Counted from the stretch's first letter, positions 1 to 7,498 are shown. The stretch: DNA of 64,000 bases from JBGANR01 sp044222225 (GCA_044222225.1 JBGANR010000004.1:124001-188000), one strand, 5' to 3'. Numbers and translations are program-made. Notes: generated from the letters alone by a model not told the origin.

Positions 1-314
1 CGGACGGCGCCGTCGACGGTGTCGGCGATCGGCTTCTCGACGATCACCGGGACGCCCGCGGCGATGCACTCCAGCCCGCCGTCGACGTGCAGCCGGTTCG
101 GTGTCGCGAGGATGACGCCGTCCGGCCGGTCGCGCTCGAACAACTCGGCCAGCGACTCGAACAACGGCACCCCGTACGTCTGCGCCAGGTCAGCGGCGGA
201 GAGCCCGGGACTGACGATCGACGCGAGCCGCGCGTCCGCGCAGGCGTCGATCTCCTCGATGTGCCGCCGGCCGATGAGGCCGGCCCCGGCGACGGCGATG
301 CGGACGGGCTTCAC
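1..314 (-). CDS. Gfo/Idh/MocA-family oxidoreductase (3' end outside window)
   Basis: NAD(P)-dependent sugar or inositol dehydrogenase of the Gfo/Idh/MocA family; only the first 104 codons are inside the window. The start is a GTG at 312-314, preceded by a GAGGAG ribosome binding site. The translation opens with a Rossmann nucleotide-binding loop GAGLIG at residues 10-15 and reaches the family's EKP motif at residues 93-95, where the lysine and proline line the nicotinamide pocket. The substrate cannot be read from this part because it is set by the missing C-terminal domain. It lies downstream of the secreted-protein array on the same strand, separated by a 196-nt gap with a hairpin, so it is probably its own transcription unit. 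Confidence 0.85.
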   Translation of the reverse strand, partial: MKPVRIAVAGAGLIGRRHIEEIDACADARLASIVSPGLSAADLAQTYGVPLFESLAELFERDRPDGVILATPNRLHVDGGLECIAAGVPVIVEKPIADTVDGAV

Positions 315-396
315 GGATTGCGCTCCTCTTATCGGTGATCGGTCGGAGGCTAACACCGTGATGAGACCGTGCGAGCCGCGGTCCGCGACTCCGAAC

Positions 397-488
397 TCGC
401 AGTTGGACGCGCGCAGCCTCGCGGGTATGCCGGTTCTCCTGTGCCGTGTGAGTGGCGGAGGCGGCATACGGCGCGAGGCCGAGTGCTG
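397..488. repeat. Imperfect hairpin after secreted-protein gene 1
   Basis: Two arms, roughly 403-425 and 461-486, pair over about 20 bp (GCCTCGCGGGTATGCCG against CGGCATACGGCGCGAGGC). It lies just past the stop of the first array gene and is a relative of the hairpins at 997-1066 and 1669-1731. Role as a terminator is inferred; no U-rich tract follows. Confidence 0.5.
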
Positions 489-510
489 ATCGTGCCGGGG
501 CGATCGATCG

Positions 511-864
511 TCAGAAGACGCGGACGACGACGTTCCTCTTCACGGGCTTCGGGCCGTCGTGGCCGGAGGACGTATAGCACTCCACGTCGACGTAGTAGGT
601 GCCCGGCGACTGCGTCGTCTGAAGCCTGAAAGGGGCTCGGCCGTTGGCGCTGCCGAAGTCCACGGACGGCTTGGTCACGGCCGGTGTGGTGTCGACGTAG
701 AGGTCGCAGTGATGGTAGGAGCCGGCGCCGATGACGTCGGCGGTGATGGTGCGGGGTCCGCCGAGGATGAATGCGTCCAGCGGCGCCGCTTGGGCGGTGC
801 CGGCGCCGATGAGGCCGGCCGCTGCGAGAGCGGCGCCGGCGGTGATTGCCTTTTTCATGCTCAT
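511..864 (-). CDS. Small secreted protein, array member 1
   Basis: Unrecognised 117-residue exported protein. Residues 1-26 form a Sec signal peptide (two lysines, a long Ala/Gly hydrophobic stretch, AQA before the likely cleavage site). The mature part starts APLDAFILGGP, has two cysteines (53 and 96) that could form one disulfide, and ends in a beta-strand-like tail finishing VRVF. The SPGTYYVDV segment before Cys96 and the general pattern suggest a small beta-sandwich, which is inference. It belongs to a run of five tandem paralogs at 511-3070 and most resembles members 2 and 3 in its tail. A conserved block lies 71 nt upstream of the start and a hairpin follows the stop. Confidence 0.8.
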   Translation of the reverse strand: MSMKKAITAGAALAAAGLIGAGTAQAAPLDAFILGGPRTITADVIGAGSYHHCDLYVDTTPAVTKPSVDFGSANGRAPFRLQTTQSPGTYYVDVECYTSSGHDGPKPVKRNVVVRVF

Positions 865-934
865 GATGTGAGTCCTTCGCTTGGGGTGTTCTCATCATGA
901 GTCGGTTGGTCGCGGTTGTCTCGATCGGCAATAT

Positions 935-956
935 ATGGATGATTTTCCGATATGAG
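935..956 (-). promoter_or_regulatory. Conserved leader block, copy 1
   Basis: A 22-nt block (ATGG-N2-GATTTTCC-type on the plus strand) whose inner edge is 71 nt upstream of the array member 1 start. Near-identical blocks sit at the same distance before members 2, 3 and 5. The fixed spacing points to a promoter or regulator site; which one is not determined. Confidence 0.55.
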
Positions 957-996
957 ATTCGGACAGTTGTGGGTCGTGGATGTGAGCTGCAAAGCG

Positions 997-1066
997 CACA
1001 CGGCCTCGCGCTGTATGCCGTTCATCGCGCCTGTGGCGAGTGCGGCATACGGCGCGAGGCCGTGTG
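997..1066. repeat. 24-bp-stem hairpin between array genes 2 and 1
   Basis: Arms 997-1020 and 1043-1066 are complementary over 24 nt with a single T/C difference (a G-U pair in RNA), around a 22-nt loop. It lies 21 nt past the stop of array member 2 and upstream of member 1. It may act as a terminator, RNA stabiliser or REP-like repeat; there is no clear T tract. Confidence 0.7.
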
Positions 1067-1087
1067 CTGATCGTGCTCCGGGGATCG

Positions 1088-1432
1088 TCAGAAGACGCTG
1101 ACCACGAAGTTCTTCTTCACGATCTTGGCGCCGGGGGTGCTGCAGGTCACGTCGACGTAGTAGACGCCCGGCTTGGCCGCGGTTCGAATCCTGAAGTAGT
1201 TGCTCCCGTTGGTCGCTTTCGTTGCTACCACCAGCGTCTTGGTCGCGATCGGTGCGACGTCTGCCGCGAGGGTGCACGACGTGTAGCTGCCGGCGCCGAT
1301 CACGTCGGCGGAGATGGTGCTCGGTCCGCCGAGAACGAATGCGTCCAGCGGCGCCGCCTGGGCCATGCCGGCTCCGATGAAACCGGCCGCAGCGAGAGCG
1401 GCGCCGGCGGCGACTGCTTTCTTTGTACCCAT
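1088..1432 (-). CDS. Small secreted protein, array member 2
   Basis: 114-residue exported protein of unknown function and paralog of its four neighbours. An in-frame ATG far upstream exists, but the ATG at 1430-1432 is chosen because it puts a perfect signal peptide (MGTKK, Ala-rich core, AQA-AP cleavage) at the N-terminus and has GAAAGGAC just upstream, as in the other copies. Cys53 and Cys97 are the conserved pair; PGVYYVDV precedes the second cysteine and the tail ends SVF. The gene has its own leader block (1502-1523) and a downstream hairpin, so each copy looks like a separate transcription unit. Confidence 0.78.
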   Translation of the reverse strand: MGTKKAVAAGAALAAAGFIGAGMAQAAPLDAFVLGGPSTISADVIGAGSYTSCTLAADVAPIATKTLVVATKATNGSNYFRIRTAAKPGVYYVDVTCSTPGAKIVKKNFVVSVF

Positions 1433-1501
1433 GTTGAGAGTCCTTTCTGTGGGTGTACTCATCATGGGTCGGCCGGCCACGGTTGTCCCGAAAGGTGGGG
1501 T

Positions 1502-1523
1502 ATGGATTATTTTCGGACGTGAG
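1502..1523 (-). promoter_or_regulatory. Conserved leader block, copy 2
   Basis: Same 22-nt block as at 935-956, with its inner edge 70 nt upstream of the member 2 start. The surrounding gap 1433-1751 (319 nt) holds this block, a TGATATCGATCTGATAT stretch that recurs before member 3, and the hairpin at 1669-1731, but no gene I can support. Confidence 0.55.
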
Positions 1524-1668
1524 ATCCGATCCGGGTAATCGATGCGGAATTGCTGGGCGATCGCTGATATCGATCTGATATATACCGTCTGGCGTGACCA
1601 TACGCCACGATTCATGTCGGTGGTTCGGATGACGCTTGTCGGTGGTTCGGATGACGAAGACGCACGCG

Positions 1669-1731
1669 GCCTCGCGCTGCATACCGTCCCTATGCGCTGC
1701 GGCGAGTGTGGCATACGGCGCCAGGCCGCGT
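1669..1731. repeat. Imperfect hairpin between array genes 3 and 2
   Basis: Arms about 1669-1692 and 1708-1731 (GCACGCGGCCTCGCG... against ...GCCAGGCCGCGTGC) pair with about four mismatches. It lies about 20 nt past the stop of array member 3 and is clearly related to the better-conserved hairpin at 997-1066. Confidence 0.55.
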
Positions 1732-1751
1732 GCTGATCGTGCCGTGATGAG

Positions 1752-2093
1752 TCAGAAGACGCGGACCACGACGTTCTTCTTGACGATCTTGTCCGTGGAG
1801 CCGCAGGTCACGTCGACGTAGTAGGTGCCCGGCGTCGTCTTCCACTTGATCCGGAGGACGTTGCTGCCGCTGGGGTTCTCCTTGAGGATCCGGAGCGGTT
1901 GGGGGTCGACCCTCGGCGTGGTACCGGCCCTGAGGTCGCAGTGATCGTCGGCGCGGGTGCCGAGCACATCGACGGTGATGGCGCCGGGGCCGCCGAGGAT
2001 GAATGCATCCTGTGCCGCCTGGGCCATACCGGCTCCGATGAACCCAGCCGCCGCGAGAGCGACGCCGGCGGCGACCACCTTTTTCGTATCCAT
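1752..2093 (-). CDS. Small secreted protein, array member 3
   Basis: 113-residue exported protein. The start is the ATG at 2091-2093 (MDTKK then an Ala-rich signal peptide), supported by GAAAGGAC upstream; longer in-frame extensions are rejected because they bury the signal peptide. The mature protein begins near residue 27 and is one of the shorter copies, lacking the PL of the APLDAF start. Cys52 and Cys97 match the conserved pair, PGTYYVDVTC is identical in type to members 1 and 2, and the tail ends VVVRVF. It is more basic in the middle (RIKWK) than its siblings, so surface divergence is the main difference. Function unknown. Confidence 0.78.
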   Translation of the reverse strand: MDTKKVVAAGVALAAAGFIGAGMAQAAQDAFILGGPGAITVDVLGTRADDHCDLRAGTTPRVDPQPLRILKENPSGSNVLRIKWKTTPGTYYVDVTCGSTDKIVKKNVVVRVF

Positions 2094-2163
2094 GATGAGT
2101 GTCCTTTCCTTGGGTTTTCTCATCATGAGCAGGGCCGGCCGCGGTCGTCCGGATAGGCGGGGT

Positions 2164-2185
2164 ATGGATGATTTTTGGATGTGGG
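2164..2185 (-). promoter_or_regulatory. Conserved leader block, copy 3
   Basis: Same block as at 935-956 and 1502-1523, with its inner edge 71 nt before the member 3 start. About 30 nt from the start a palindromic CTCATGATGAG is also shared with member 1. Confidence 0.55.
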
Positions 2186-2293
2186 GAATCGGCGAGTAAT
2201 CACCGGCCGATCGCTGATATCGATCAGATATGCCGCATGGAGTGGGCACACGCCACGATGTACGTCGGCGGTCGGACGGCCTATGTCGGGCGG

Positions 2294-2656
2294 TCAGAAG
2301 ACGAGGACCGGAAAGTTCCTCTTCAGGATCTTCCAGTCGGCCGGACTGATCACGTTGTCCGGGGCGCAGACCACATCGACGTACTTGACGCCCGGCGTCT
2401 GTGTCGCACTGAGCCTCAAGTGGTTGCGGCCGTTGGTGATTTCCCAATCCACCAACGTGTCAGGGCCCGTGGTCCGCGTGTTGTGTGCGAAGAGGGCGCA
2501 ATCGTAGTAGCCGCCGGCGCCGATGACGTCGGCGGTGATGGTGCGGGGTCCGCCGAGGATGAATGCGTCCAGCGGCGCCGCCTGGGCGGTGCCGGCGCCG
2601 ATGAGGCCGGCCGCTGCGAGAGCGGCGCCGGCGGCGACCGCCTTTTTCCTGCTCAT
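2294..2656 (-). CDS. Small secreted protein, array member 4
   Basis: 120-residue exported protein. The start is the ATG at 2654-2656 (MSRKK, then a signal peptide nearly identical to member 1), preceded by AAGGAAGGAC. Conserved cysteines are 53 and 97. With member 5 it forms a second subgroup: both share a LF.H-x-TRTTG segment after the first cysteine, PGVKYVDV instead of PGTYYVDV, an insertion after the second cysteine, and a KRNFPVLVF C-terminus. It starts only 36 nt after the stop of member 5, with no leader block of its own, so the two are probably co-transcribed. Confidence 0.78.
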   Translation of the reverse strand: MSRKKAVAAGAALAAAGLIGAGTAQAAPLDAFILGGPRTITADVIGAGGYYDCALFAHNTRTTGPDTLVDWEITNGRNHLRLSATQTPGVKYVDVVCAPDNVISPADWKILKRNFPVLVF

Positions 2657-2692
2657 GAGGGGAGTCCTTCCTTGGGGTACTGCCATCATCGG

Positions 2693-3070
2693 TCAGAAGA
2701 CGAGGACCGGGAAGTTCCTCTTCACGATCGTAAAGTCGCTCGGAGTTTGTACGGTCCCATCGTCGCAGGCTACGTCGACGTACTTGACGCCCGGCGTCGC
2801 CGTGGCACTGAGCCTGAAGCGGTCACGGCCGTCGGTGGAGTCGGCGTCTACGAACGTGGTCGCGGTCACGGCGCCCGTCGTCCGTGTGGTGTGCACGAAG
2901 AGGCCGCACCCTACGTAGTCGCCGGCGCCGATGACGTCCGCGGTGATGATCCTCGGTCCGCCGAGGATGAACGCGTCCAGCGGTACTGCGTGGGCCATGC
3001 CGGCTCCGGCCGCGATGCAGCCGGCGGCGGCGAGAGCTCCGGCGACCGCGAGCCTCTTCTTAATTGCCAT
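2693..3070 (-). CDS. Small secreted protein, array member 5 (first in transcription order)
   Basis: 125-residue exported protein, the promoter-proximal and most diverged member. The start is the ATG at 3068-3070 (MAIKK), preceded by GAAAGGAC; the signal peptide is slightly longer and ends near AHA. Conserved cysteines are 55 and 102, with an extra cysteine (18) inside the signal peptide. It shares the LFVHTTRTTG segment and KRNFPVLVF tail with member 4 and probably forms a two-gene unit with it. Its mature region begins VPLDAFILGGP, so the array signature is intact. No function is recognised. Confidence 0.78.
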   Translation of the reverse strand: MAIKKRLAVAGALAAAGCIAAGAGMAHAVPLDAFILGGPRIITADVIGAGDYVGCGLFVHTTRTTGAVTATTFVDADSTDGRDRFRLSATATPGVKYVDVACDDGTVQTPSDFTIVKRNFPVLVF

Positions 3071-3138
3071 GATGAGAGTCCTTTCGGGGGTGCTCTCGTC
3101 ATCGGGCGATCGGCCGTGGACGTTACAATAGACGGCAA

Positions 3139-3160
3139 ATGGCCGATTTTCCGACATGAG
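3139..3160 (-). promoter_or_regulatory. Conserved leader block, copy 4
   Basis: Fourth copy of the leader block, with its inner edge 69 nt upstream of the member 5 start (GATTTTCCGACATGAG core). It supports a shared control signal for four of the five genes. Confidence 0.55.
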
Positions 3161-3254
3161 GCGCCATTGAGAAATGACTACGGACCACCCGGAAGTCCGA
3201 ATGATCTCGATCGGATATGGGACTCGCCGAGCGTCTCAACACCGCCGTTTCTCA

Positions 3255-4283
3255 TCAGAACGCGAGCAGTACCTTTCCCGACCGCGCCGGATCGGATGCC
3301 ACGGCGAAGGCCTCCGCATAGTCGGTGACGTCGAAGGTGTGCGTCACCGCGGCGTCGGCCTGCAGCGATCCGTCGGCGAGCGCCGCGATGGCGTCGTCGA
3401 TCTCGTCGATGAAGCGCAGCGCGCCGGTCACCTCCAGCTCGCGGGTGATCATCAGGGAGATGAGGGCAGGCTGTTCGCCGGCCGGCGGCAGGCCGACCAT
3501 GACCAGGCGTCCGCCGCGCGTCGTGCCGTGCACCGCTGAGGCGAGGCCGCGATGGTTTCCCGAGGCCTCGAAGGTCACGTCGGCGTAGACGCCGGCGACG
3601 GCGTCGGCGTCCGTTGCGAGGACGGTGCGCGTGGCGCCGAGCCGCGTCGCGATGTCGAGTGAGTTCCGCTGCACGTCGACGGCGACGATCTCGCGGGCGC
3701 CGGCGCGTTTCGACGCGGCGACGATGAGTGCTCCGATGGGACCGACGCCGATGACGAGCACCCGCTTGCCCGCGACGTCGCCGGCTCGGCGCAGGGCGTG
3801 CCAGGCGACGCCGGCGGGCTCGGCGATCGCCGCGTGGACGAGGTCGAGACCGTCCGGCAAAGCGCGCAGCATCGACGCCGACAGCACCACCCGATCGGCG
3901 AACGCCCCCTGTGTGTGCGGGAACGCCGCGGCCGAGCCGAGGTACCGGACGCCGGGGGAGAGGTTCGGCCGGTCGGCCGGAAACGGCACGTCGGACGGTA
4001 CGTACCGCGCCGGATGGACCGCGACGTTCGTGCCCGCGGCCGGTCCGCTGCCGTCGGCGGCCGCGGTCTCGACGGTGCCGACGACCTCGTGGCCGAGCAC
4101 CAGCGGCTCGCGCAGGATCGACTCGCCGACGGCGCCGTGCTTCCAGTAATGCAGGTCGGACCCGCAGACTCCGCCGTAGGCGATGCGGACGACGGCGTCG
4201 GCGGGACCGGGCTCGCGCAGCGGGACGGTCTCGAGGCGAAGGTCGCCTGCGGAGTGGACGATGAGTGCTCGGGTGGTGCTCAC
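3255..4283 (-). CDS. idnD: L-idonate 5-dehydrogenase-like medium-chain dehydrogenase
   Basis: 342-residue medium-chain dehydrogenase, most like L-idonate/sorbitol dehydrogenases that oxidise a secondary hydroxyl with NAD(P). The start is GTG 4281-4283 with GAAAGGACTCCC upstream; a longer reading frame would overlap the next gene. Catalytic-zinc ligands are visible: Cys40 (GVCGSDLHYWKHG), His65-Glu66 (GHE) and Glu155 (AEPAGVAWH). The nucleotide loop GVGPIG is at 179-184 and the LGSAAAFPH segment matches IdnD. The lobe at about 90-113, which normally carries four structural-zinc cysteines, has none. Pairing with an IdnO-type gene upstream supports an idonate/5-ketogluconate-type interconversion. 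Confidence 0.82.
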   Translation of the reverse strand: MSTTRALIVHSAGDLRLETVPLREPGPADAVVRIAYGGVCGSDLHYWKHGAVGESILREPLVLGHEVVGTVETAAADGSGPAAGTNVAVHPARYVPSDVPFPADRPNLSPGVRYLGSAAAFPHTQGAFADRVVLSASMLRALPDGLDLVHAAIAEPAGVAWHALRRAGDVAGKRVLVIGVGPIGALIVAASKRAGAREIVAVDVQRNSLDIATRLGATRTVLATDADAVAGVYADVTFEASGNHRGLASAVHGTTRGGRLVMVGLPPAGEQPALISLMITRELEVTGALRFIDEIDDAIAALADGSLQADAAVTHTFDVTDYAEAFAVASDPARSGKVLLAF

Positions 4284-4315
4284 GGGAGTCCTTTCGGGCG
4301 ATGCGGGTCGGTGCG

Positions 4316-5116
4316 TCAGACGACCGCGGTCATGCCGCCGTCGACGAAGACGACCTGGCCGTTGACGTAGTCGGACGCGGCGGAGGAGAGCCAGATCGCC
4401 GGCCCGACGAGGTCGGCGGGCGTGCCCCAGCGGGCGGCCGGCGTGCGACCGAGGATCCAGCCGTTGAACTGGGGATCGTCGACGAGTTTCTGCGTCATCT
4501 CGGTGTGGATGTAGCCCGGTGCCAACCCGTTGATCTGGATGCCGTGGGCGGCCCACTCGGCCGTCATCGCCCGGGTGAGGTTGCGCAGCCCGCCCTTGGC
4601 GGCGGTGTAGGCGGCGATCGTCGGCCGGGCCAGATCGGTCTGCACCGAGCAGATGTTGACGATCTTGCCGTGGCTGGTCGCAGGCTCGGACGCGGCGTCG
4701 GCGCGGGCGATCATGTACCGCGCGACGGCGCGGCCGACGAGGAACGCGCTGGTGAGGTTCGTGGTCAACACGCGCTGCCAGTTCTCGAGGGACACCTCGA
4801 GCATCGGCTCGCGGTGCTGCACGCCGGCGTTGTTGACGAGGATGCCGATCGGTCCGATCTCGGCCTCGATCTTCTCGACGGCGGCGTCGACGGCCGCCGG
4901 ATCGGTGACGTCGAAGGCGACGGCGTGGACGCGCTCGGCGCCGAATTCAGCGGTCAGCGCCGCGCGGGCGTCCTCGAGGCGCGACCGGTCGACGCCGTTG
5001 AGGACGATCGTCGCCCCGGCCCGGGCGAGTCCCTCGGCGAGGGTGCGTCCGATGCCGCGGCTGGATCCGGTGACGAGCGCGATCCGGCCGGTCAAATCGA
5101 ATGATTCGGTGCTCAT
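4316..5116 (-). CDS. idnO: Gluconate 5-dehydrogenase-type SDR
   Basis: 266-residue short-chain dehydrogenase/reductase, probably reducing 5-ketogluconate to gluconate (IdnO type) with NADP(H). Visible motifs: TGSSRGIG at 16-23, NNAG at 95-98, catalytic Ser157, Tyr170 and Lys174 in YTAAK, and the PGY-IHTEMTQ segment at about 204-214 typical of the gluconate 5-dehydrogenase group. It lies 32 nt upstream of idnD in the same direction, so the pair is probably co-transcribed. The gap before it (5117-5243) contains a dispersed palindrome right after the preceding gene, which may partly separate idnO-idnD from the upstream operon. Confidence 0.85.
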   Translation of the reverse strand: MSTESFDLTGRIALVTGSSRGIGRTLAEGLARAGATIVLNGVDRSRLEDARAALTAEFGAERVHAVAFDVTDPAAVDAAVEKIEAEIGPIGILVNNAGVQHREPMLEVSLENWQRVLTTNLTSAFLVGRAVARYMIARADAASEPATSHGKIVNICSVQTDLARPTIAAYTAAKGGLRNLTRAMTAEWAAHGIQINGLAPGYIHTEMTQKLVDDPQFNGWILGRTPAARWGTPADLVGPAIWLSSAASDYVNGQVVFVDGGMTAVV

Positions 5117-5162
5117 GAGGGACTGTCTTCTCCTGAAGTCTGGCGCTGCGGTCGGAAGAGCT

Positions 5163-5236
5163 TCCCAGATGTCCGGCTGAGCGAGGCGCCGAGGAGATTA
5201 TTGTCATGGCGTCGCGCTCAGGCGGACATCTCGGGA
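5163..5236. repeat. Dispersed palindrome, copy 1 (terminator-like)
   Basis: Arms 5163-5190 and 5209-5236 pair around a GATTATT-containing centre (TGTCCGGCTGAGCG against CGCTCAGGCGGACA, flanked by TCCCAGA/TCTCGGGA). It starts 8 nt past the stop of the 2-hydroxyacid dehydrogenase gene. Relatives lie near 14926, 19329 and 29237. Confidence 0.7.
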
Positions 5237-5243
5237 GGGTGCG

Positions 5244-6296
5244 TCAGTAGAACTCGACGGTGTCCACCCGATTGCGGAGTTCGCGGCCGTCGAGCAGGCG
5301 CGAGGCGTTGTCGGCGAACAGCGCCGCGATCCGGCGTTCCTCGGTCGTTGTCAGCGCGGCCGTGTGCGGGCTGACCAGGACGCGGGGATGCGTCCAGAGC
5401 GGGCTGTCGGCGGGCAGCGGTTCGACGGCGAAGACGTCGAGCGCCGCGAAGCCGATCCGGCCGTCGTCGAGTGCGGTGAGCAGGGCTTCTTCGTCGACGA
5501 CCGTGCCGCGGCCGACGTTGACGAACGTCGTGCCCGGCCGGATCCGGCTCAGCAGGTCGGCCCCGACGAGTCCGTCGGTGGCCGCCGTGCCCGGCAGTGT
5601 CGACACGACGGCGTCGACGCGTCCGATGACGTCCGGCAGTTCGGCGATGGACACGACCTCCGTGGCGCCGGGCACGGGACGTCCGCTGCGGCTGGCGCCG
5701 ATCACCCGCGCGCCGAGCGCCGACAGCACGGCGGCGAGCGCCGAGCCGATGCCGCCGAGTCCGAGGACGAGGACCGTCTGATCGGCGAGCTGGCCCATCG
5801 CCCAGCGCGGCGACCAGTCGAGCGCCGCCTGCTGACGCTGCAACCGGGGGAGATCCTTGGCGCCGGCCAGTAGCCCGAACAGCGCGAACTCGGCGAGCGC
5901 CGAACCGTGCACGCCCGCGGACGTCGTGAAGGCCACCCGCTCGAGCTCCGCCGAGGTGAGCTGGGCGGCCTTGACCTGCGCACCGCCGCCGGCGGCCATC
6001 GTGTGCACCCAGCGCAGGCCGGGGTTGGCGCGAACGGCTCGGGCCAGCGCGGCCGGCGACATGTCCGGGATGCCGTAGAGGGCGTCGGCGGCGTCCAGCA
6101 TGGCGTCGTAGCGGGCCTGGCCCGCGGCGTCGCGCCGGAACGACGGGTCGCCGGAGAAGTCGGCCGGGAACCGCATCGGTGGCAGCAGCTCGGGCCGGTA
6201 GAGCAGTTCGATCCGCGGCTCGGTCTCGGTGAGCAGCCGCGCGTCCACTTCTGCGAGCGGCGCGGCGACCGCCACGCGCAACGTTCCGGTGCTCAT
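5244..6296 (-). CDS. D-isomer-specific 2-hydroxyacid dehydrogenase
   Basis: 350-residue NAD(P)-dependent dehydrogenase that interconverts 2-oxo and D-2-hydroxy acids. The nucleotide-binding loop GLGGIG is at 179-184. The catalytic set is complete: Arg264 (VNVGRG), Glu293 (AVEPLP) and His312 (VSPHTA). The N-terminal half carries a family-typical but longer substrate domain. Its ATG overlaps the stop of the aminotransferase gene by 4 nt, so the two are translationally coupled; an aminotransferase making a 2-oxo acid followed by its reduction is a plausible pairing. Substrate unknown. Confidence 0.85.
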   Translation of the reverse strand: MSTGTLRVAVAAPLAEVDARLLTETEPRIELLYRPELLPPMRFPADFSGDPSFRRDAAGQARYDAMLDAADALYGIPDMSPAALARAVRANPGLRWVHTMAAGGGAQVKAAQLTSAELERVAFTTSAGVHGSALAEFALFGLLAGAKDLPRLQRQQAALDWSPRWAMGQLADQTVLVLGLGGIGSALAAVLSALGARVIGASRSGRPVPGATEVVSIAELPDVIGRVDAVVSTLPGTAATDGLVGADLLSRIRPGTTFVNVGRGTVVDEEALLTALDDGRIGFAALDVFAVEPLPADSPLWTHPRVLVSPHTAALTTTEERRIAALFADNASRLLDGRELRNRVDTVEFY

Positions 6297-7498
6297 CGCA
6301 GCCTCCCGACGGCCGCGGCGATCGCCGTCAGGCCGGTGTCGATGGTCTCGAGGGACGTCGCATACGACAGCCGCAGGAAGCCCGGGGCGCCGTACGCGGT
6401 GCCATGGATGACGGCGACGTGCGCCTCATCCAGCAGATACAGCGTCAGATCGAGGTCGTTCTCGATCCGTGCGCCGGCCGGGGTCATCCGCCCGAGCAGC
6501 CCGCGGCAGTCGACGAAGAGATAGAAGGCCCCGTCGGGCACCACGGCTGAGAGGCCGTCGATCGCGTCGATGCCGGCGACCGCGCGGTCGCGGCGCCGGC
6601 GGTACTCCGCGACGGTCTCGGTGACGAACGACTGGTCGCCGGTCAGCGCCTCGACGGCCGCGGCCTGGGTGATCGACGACGGGCACGTCGACGTCTGCGA
6701 CTGCAGCAGGTTGATCGCGCCGATGACCGCGGGATCGCCGACGGCGTAGCCGAGCCGCCAGCCGGTCATCGCGTAGCTCTTGGAGACGCCGTTGACGGTG
6801 AGCACCCGGTCGGCGATCGCGGGCGCCGCCGCGGCGAGCCCGACGGCCGGCTCGCCGAAGACGATCTCGTCGTAGATCTCGTCGGCGAGCACGCGCACGT
6901 GCGGATGCTCGGCGAGCACGTCGGCCAGCGCCGACAGCTCGTCGCGACTGTAGACGGCCCCGGTCGGGTTGCCCGGCGCGTTGAGGACGAGCCACCGGGT
7001 ACGCGGGGTGATCGCCGCGCGCAGGCGCTCCGGCGTCAGCCGGTAACCCTCATCGGTGGTGTCGACGACGACGGGCACGCCGTCGTTGACCGCCACCATG
7101 TCCGGGTAGGAGACCCAGTAGGGCGCGGGGACGATCACCTCGTCGCCGGCGTCGAGCGAGGCGGCGAAGGCGAGGTAGATGAGCTGCTTGGCACCGCCGC
7201 CGACGGTGATCTGCGCGTCCGAATACTCGACGCCGGTGGTGCGCAGCATCCGTTCCCGGACCGCCGCGCGCAGCGCCGGGGTGCCGTTGACCGCGGTGTA
7301 CTTGGTCTCACCGGCGGCGATGGCGCGCACCGCCGCGTCCTTGACGTTCTGCGGAGTGTCGGCGTCGGGCTCACCGACCGTGAGGTCGACGACGTCGACG
7401 CCCGCGGACCGCAGTTCCCGGACGCGGGCCGCCGCCGCGGCGCTCGGCGACTCCCGGATGCGGCGCACTCGCGCGGCGGGGAGGAAGGGGGTCGTCAC
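6293..7498 (-). CDS. Class I/II PLP-dependent aminotransferase
   Basis: 401-residue fold-type I aminotransferase of the aspartate/aromatic aminotransferase group. The start is a GTG at 7496-7498 inside a GTGA overlap with the stop of the RraA-family gene. Cofactor-site residues can be read: ADEIYD (Asp206 and Tyr209), the NPTG loop (177-180) with its asparagine, the PLP lysine Lys240 in VSKSYAM, and the WRLGY arginine after it. In this operon it probably deaminates an amino acid to a 2-oxo acid that the next gene reduces. The amino acid is not identifiable from the sequence. Confidence 0.85.
   Translation of the reverse strand: MTTPFLPAARVRRIRESPSAAAAARVRELRSAGVDVVDLTVGEPDADTPQNVKDAAVRAIAAGETKYTAVNGTPALRAAVRERMLRTTGVEYSDAQITVGGGAKQLIYLAFAASLDAGDEVIVPAPYWVSYPDMVAVNDGVPVVVDTTDEGYRLTPERLRAAITPRTRWLVLNAPGNPTGAVYSRDELSALADVLAEHPHVRVLADEIYDEIVFGEPAVGLAAAAPAIADRVLTVNGVSKSYAMTGWRLGYAVGDPAVIGAINLLQSQTSTCPSSITQAAAVEALTGDQSFVTETVAEYRRRRDRAVAGIDAIDGLSAVVPDGAFYLFVDCRGLLGRMTPAGARIENDLDLTLYLLDEAHVAVIHGTAYGAPGFLRLSYATSLETIDTGLTAIAAAVGRLR

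Noticed and set aside
511..3070. CRISPR-like repeat array
   Set aside because: The repetition is at gene scale (five paralogs) with no short regular repeats and spacers, and no cas genes are nearby.
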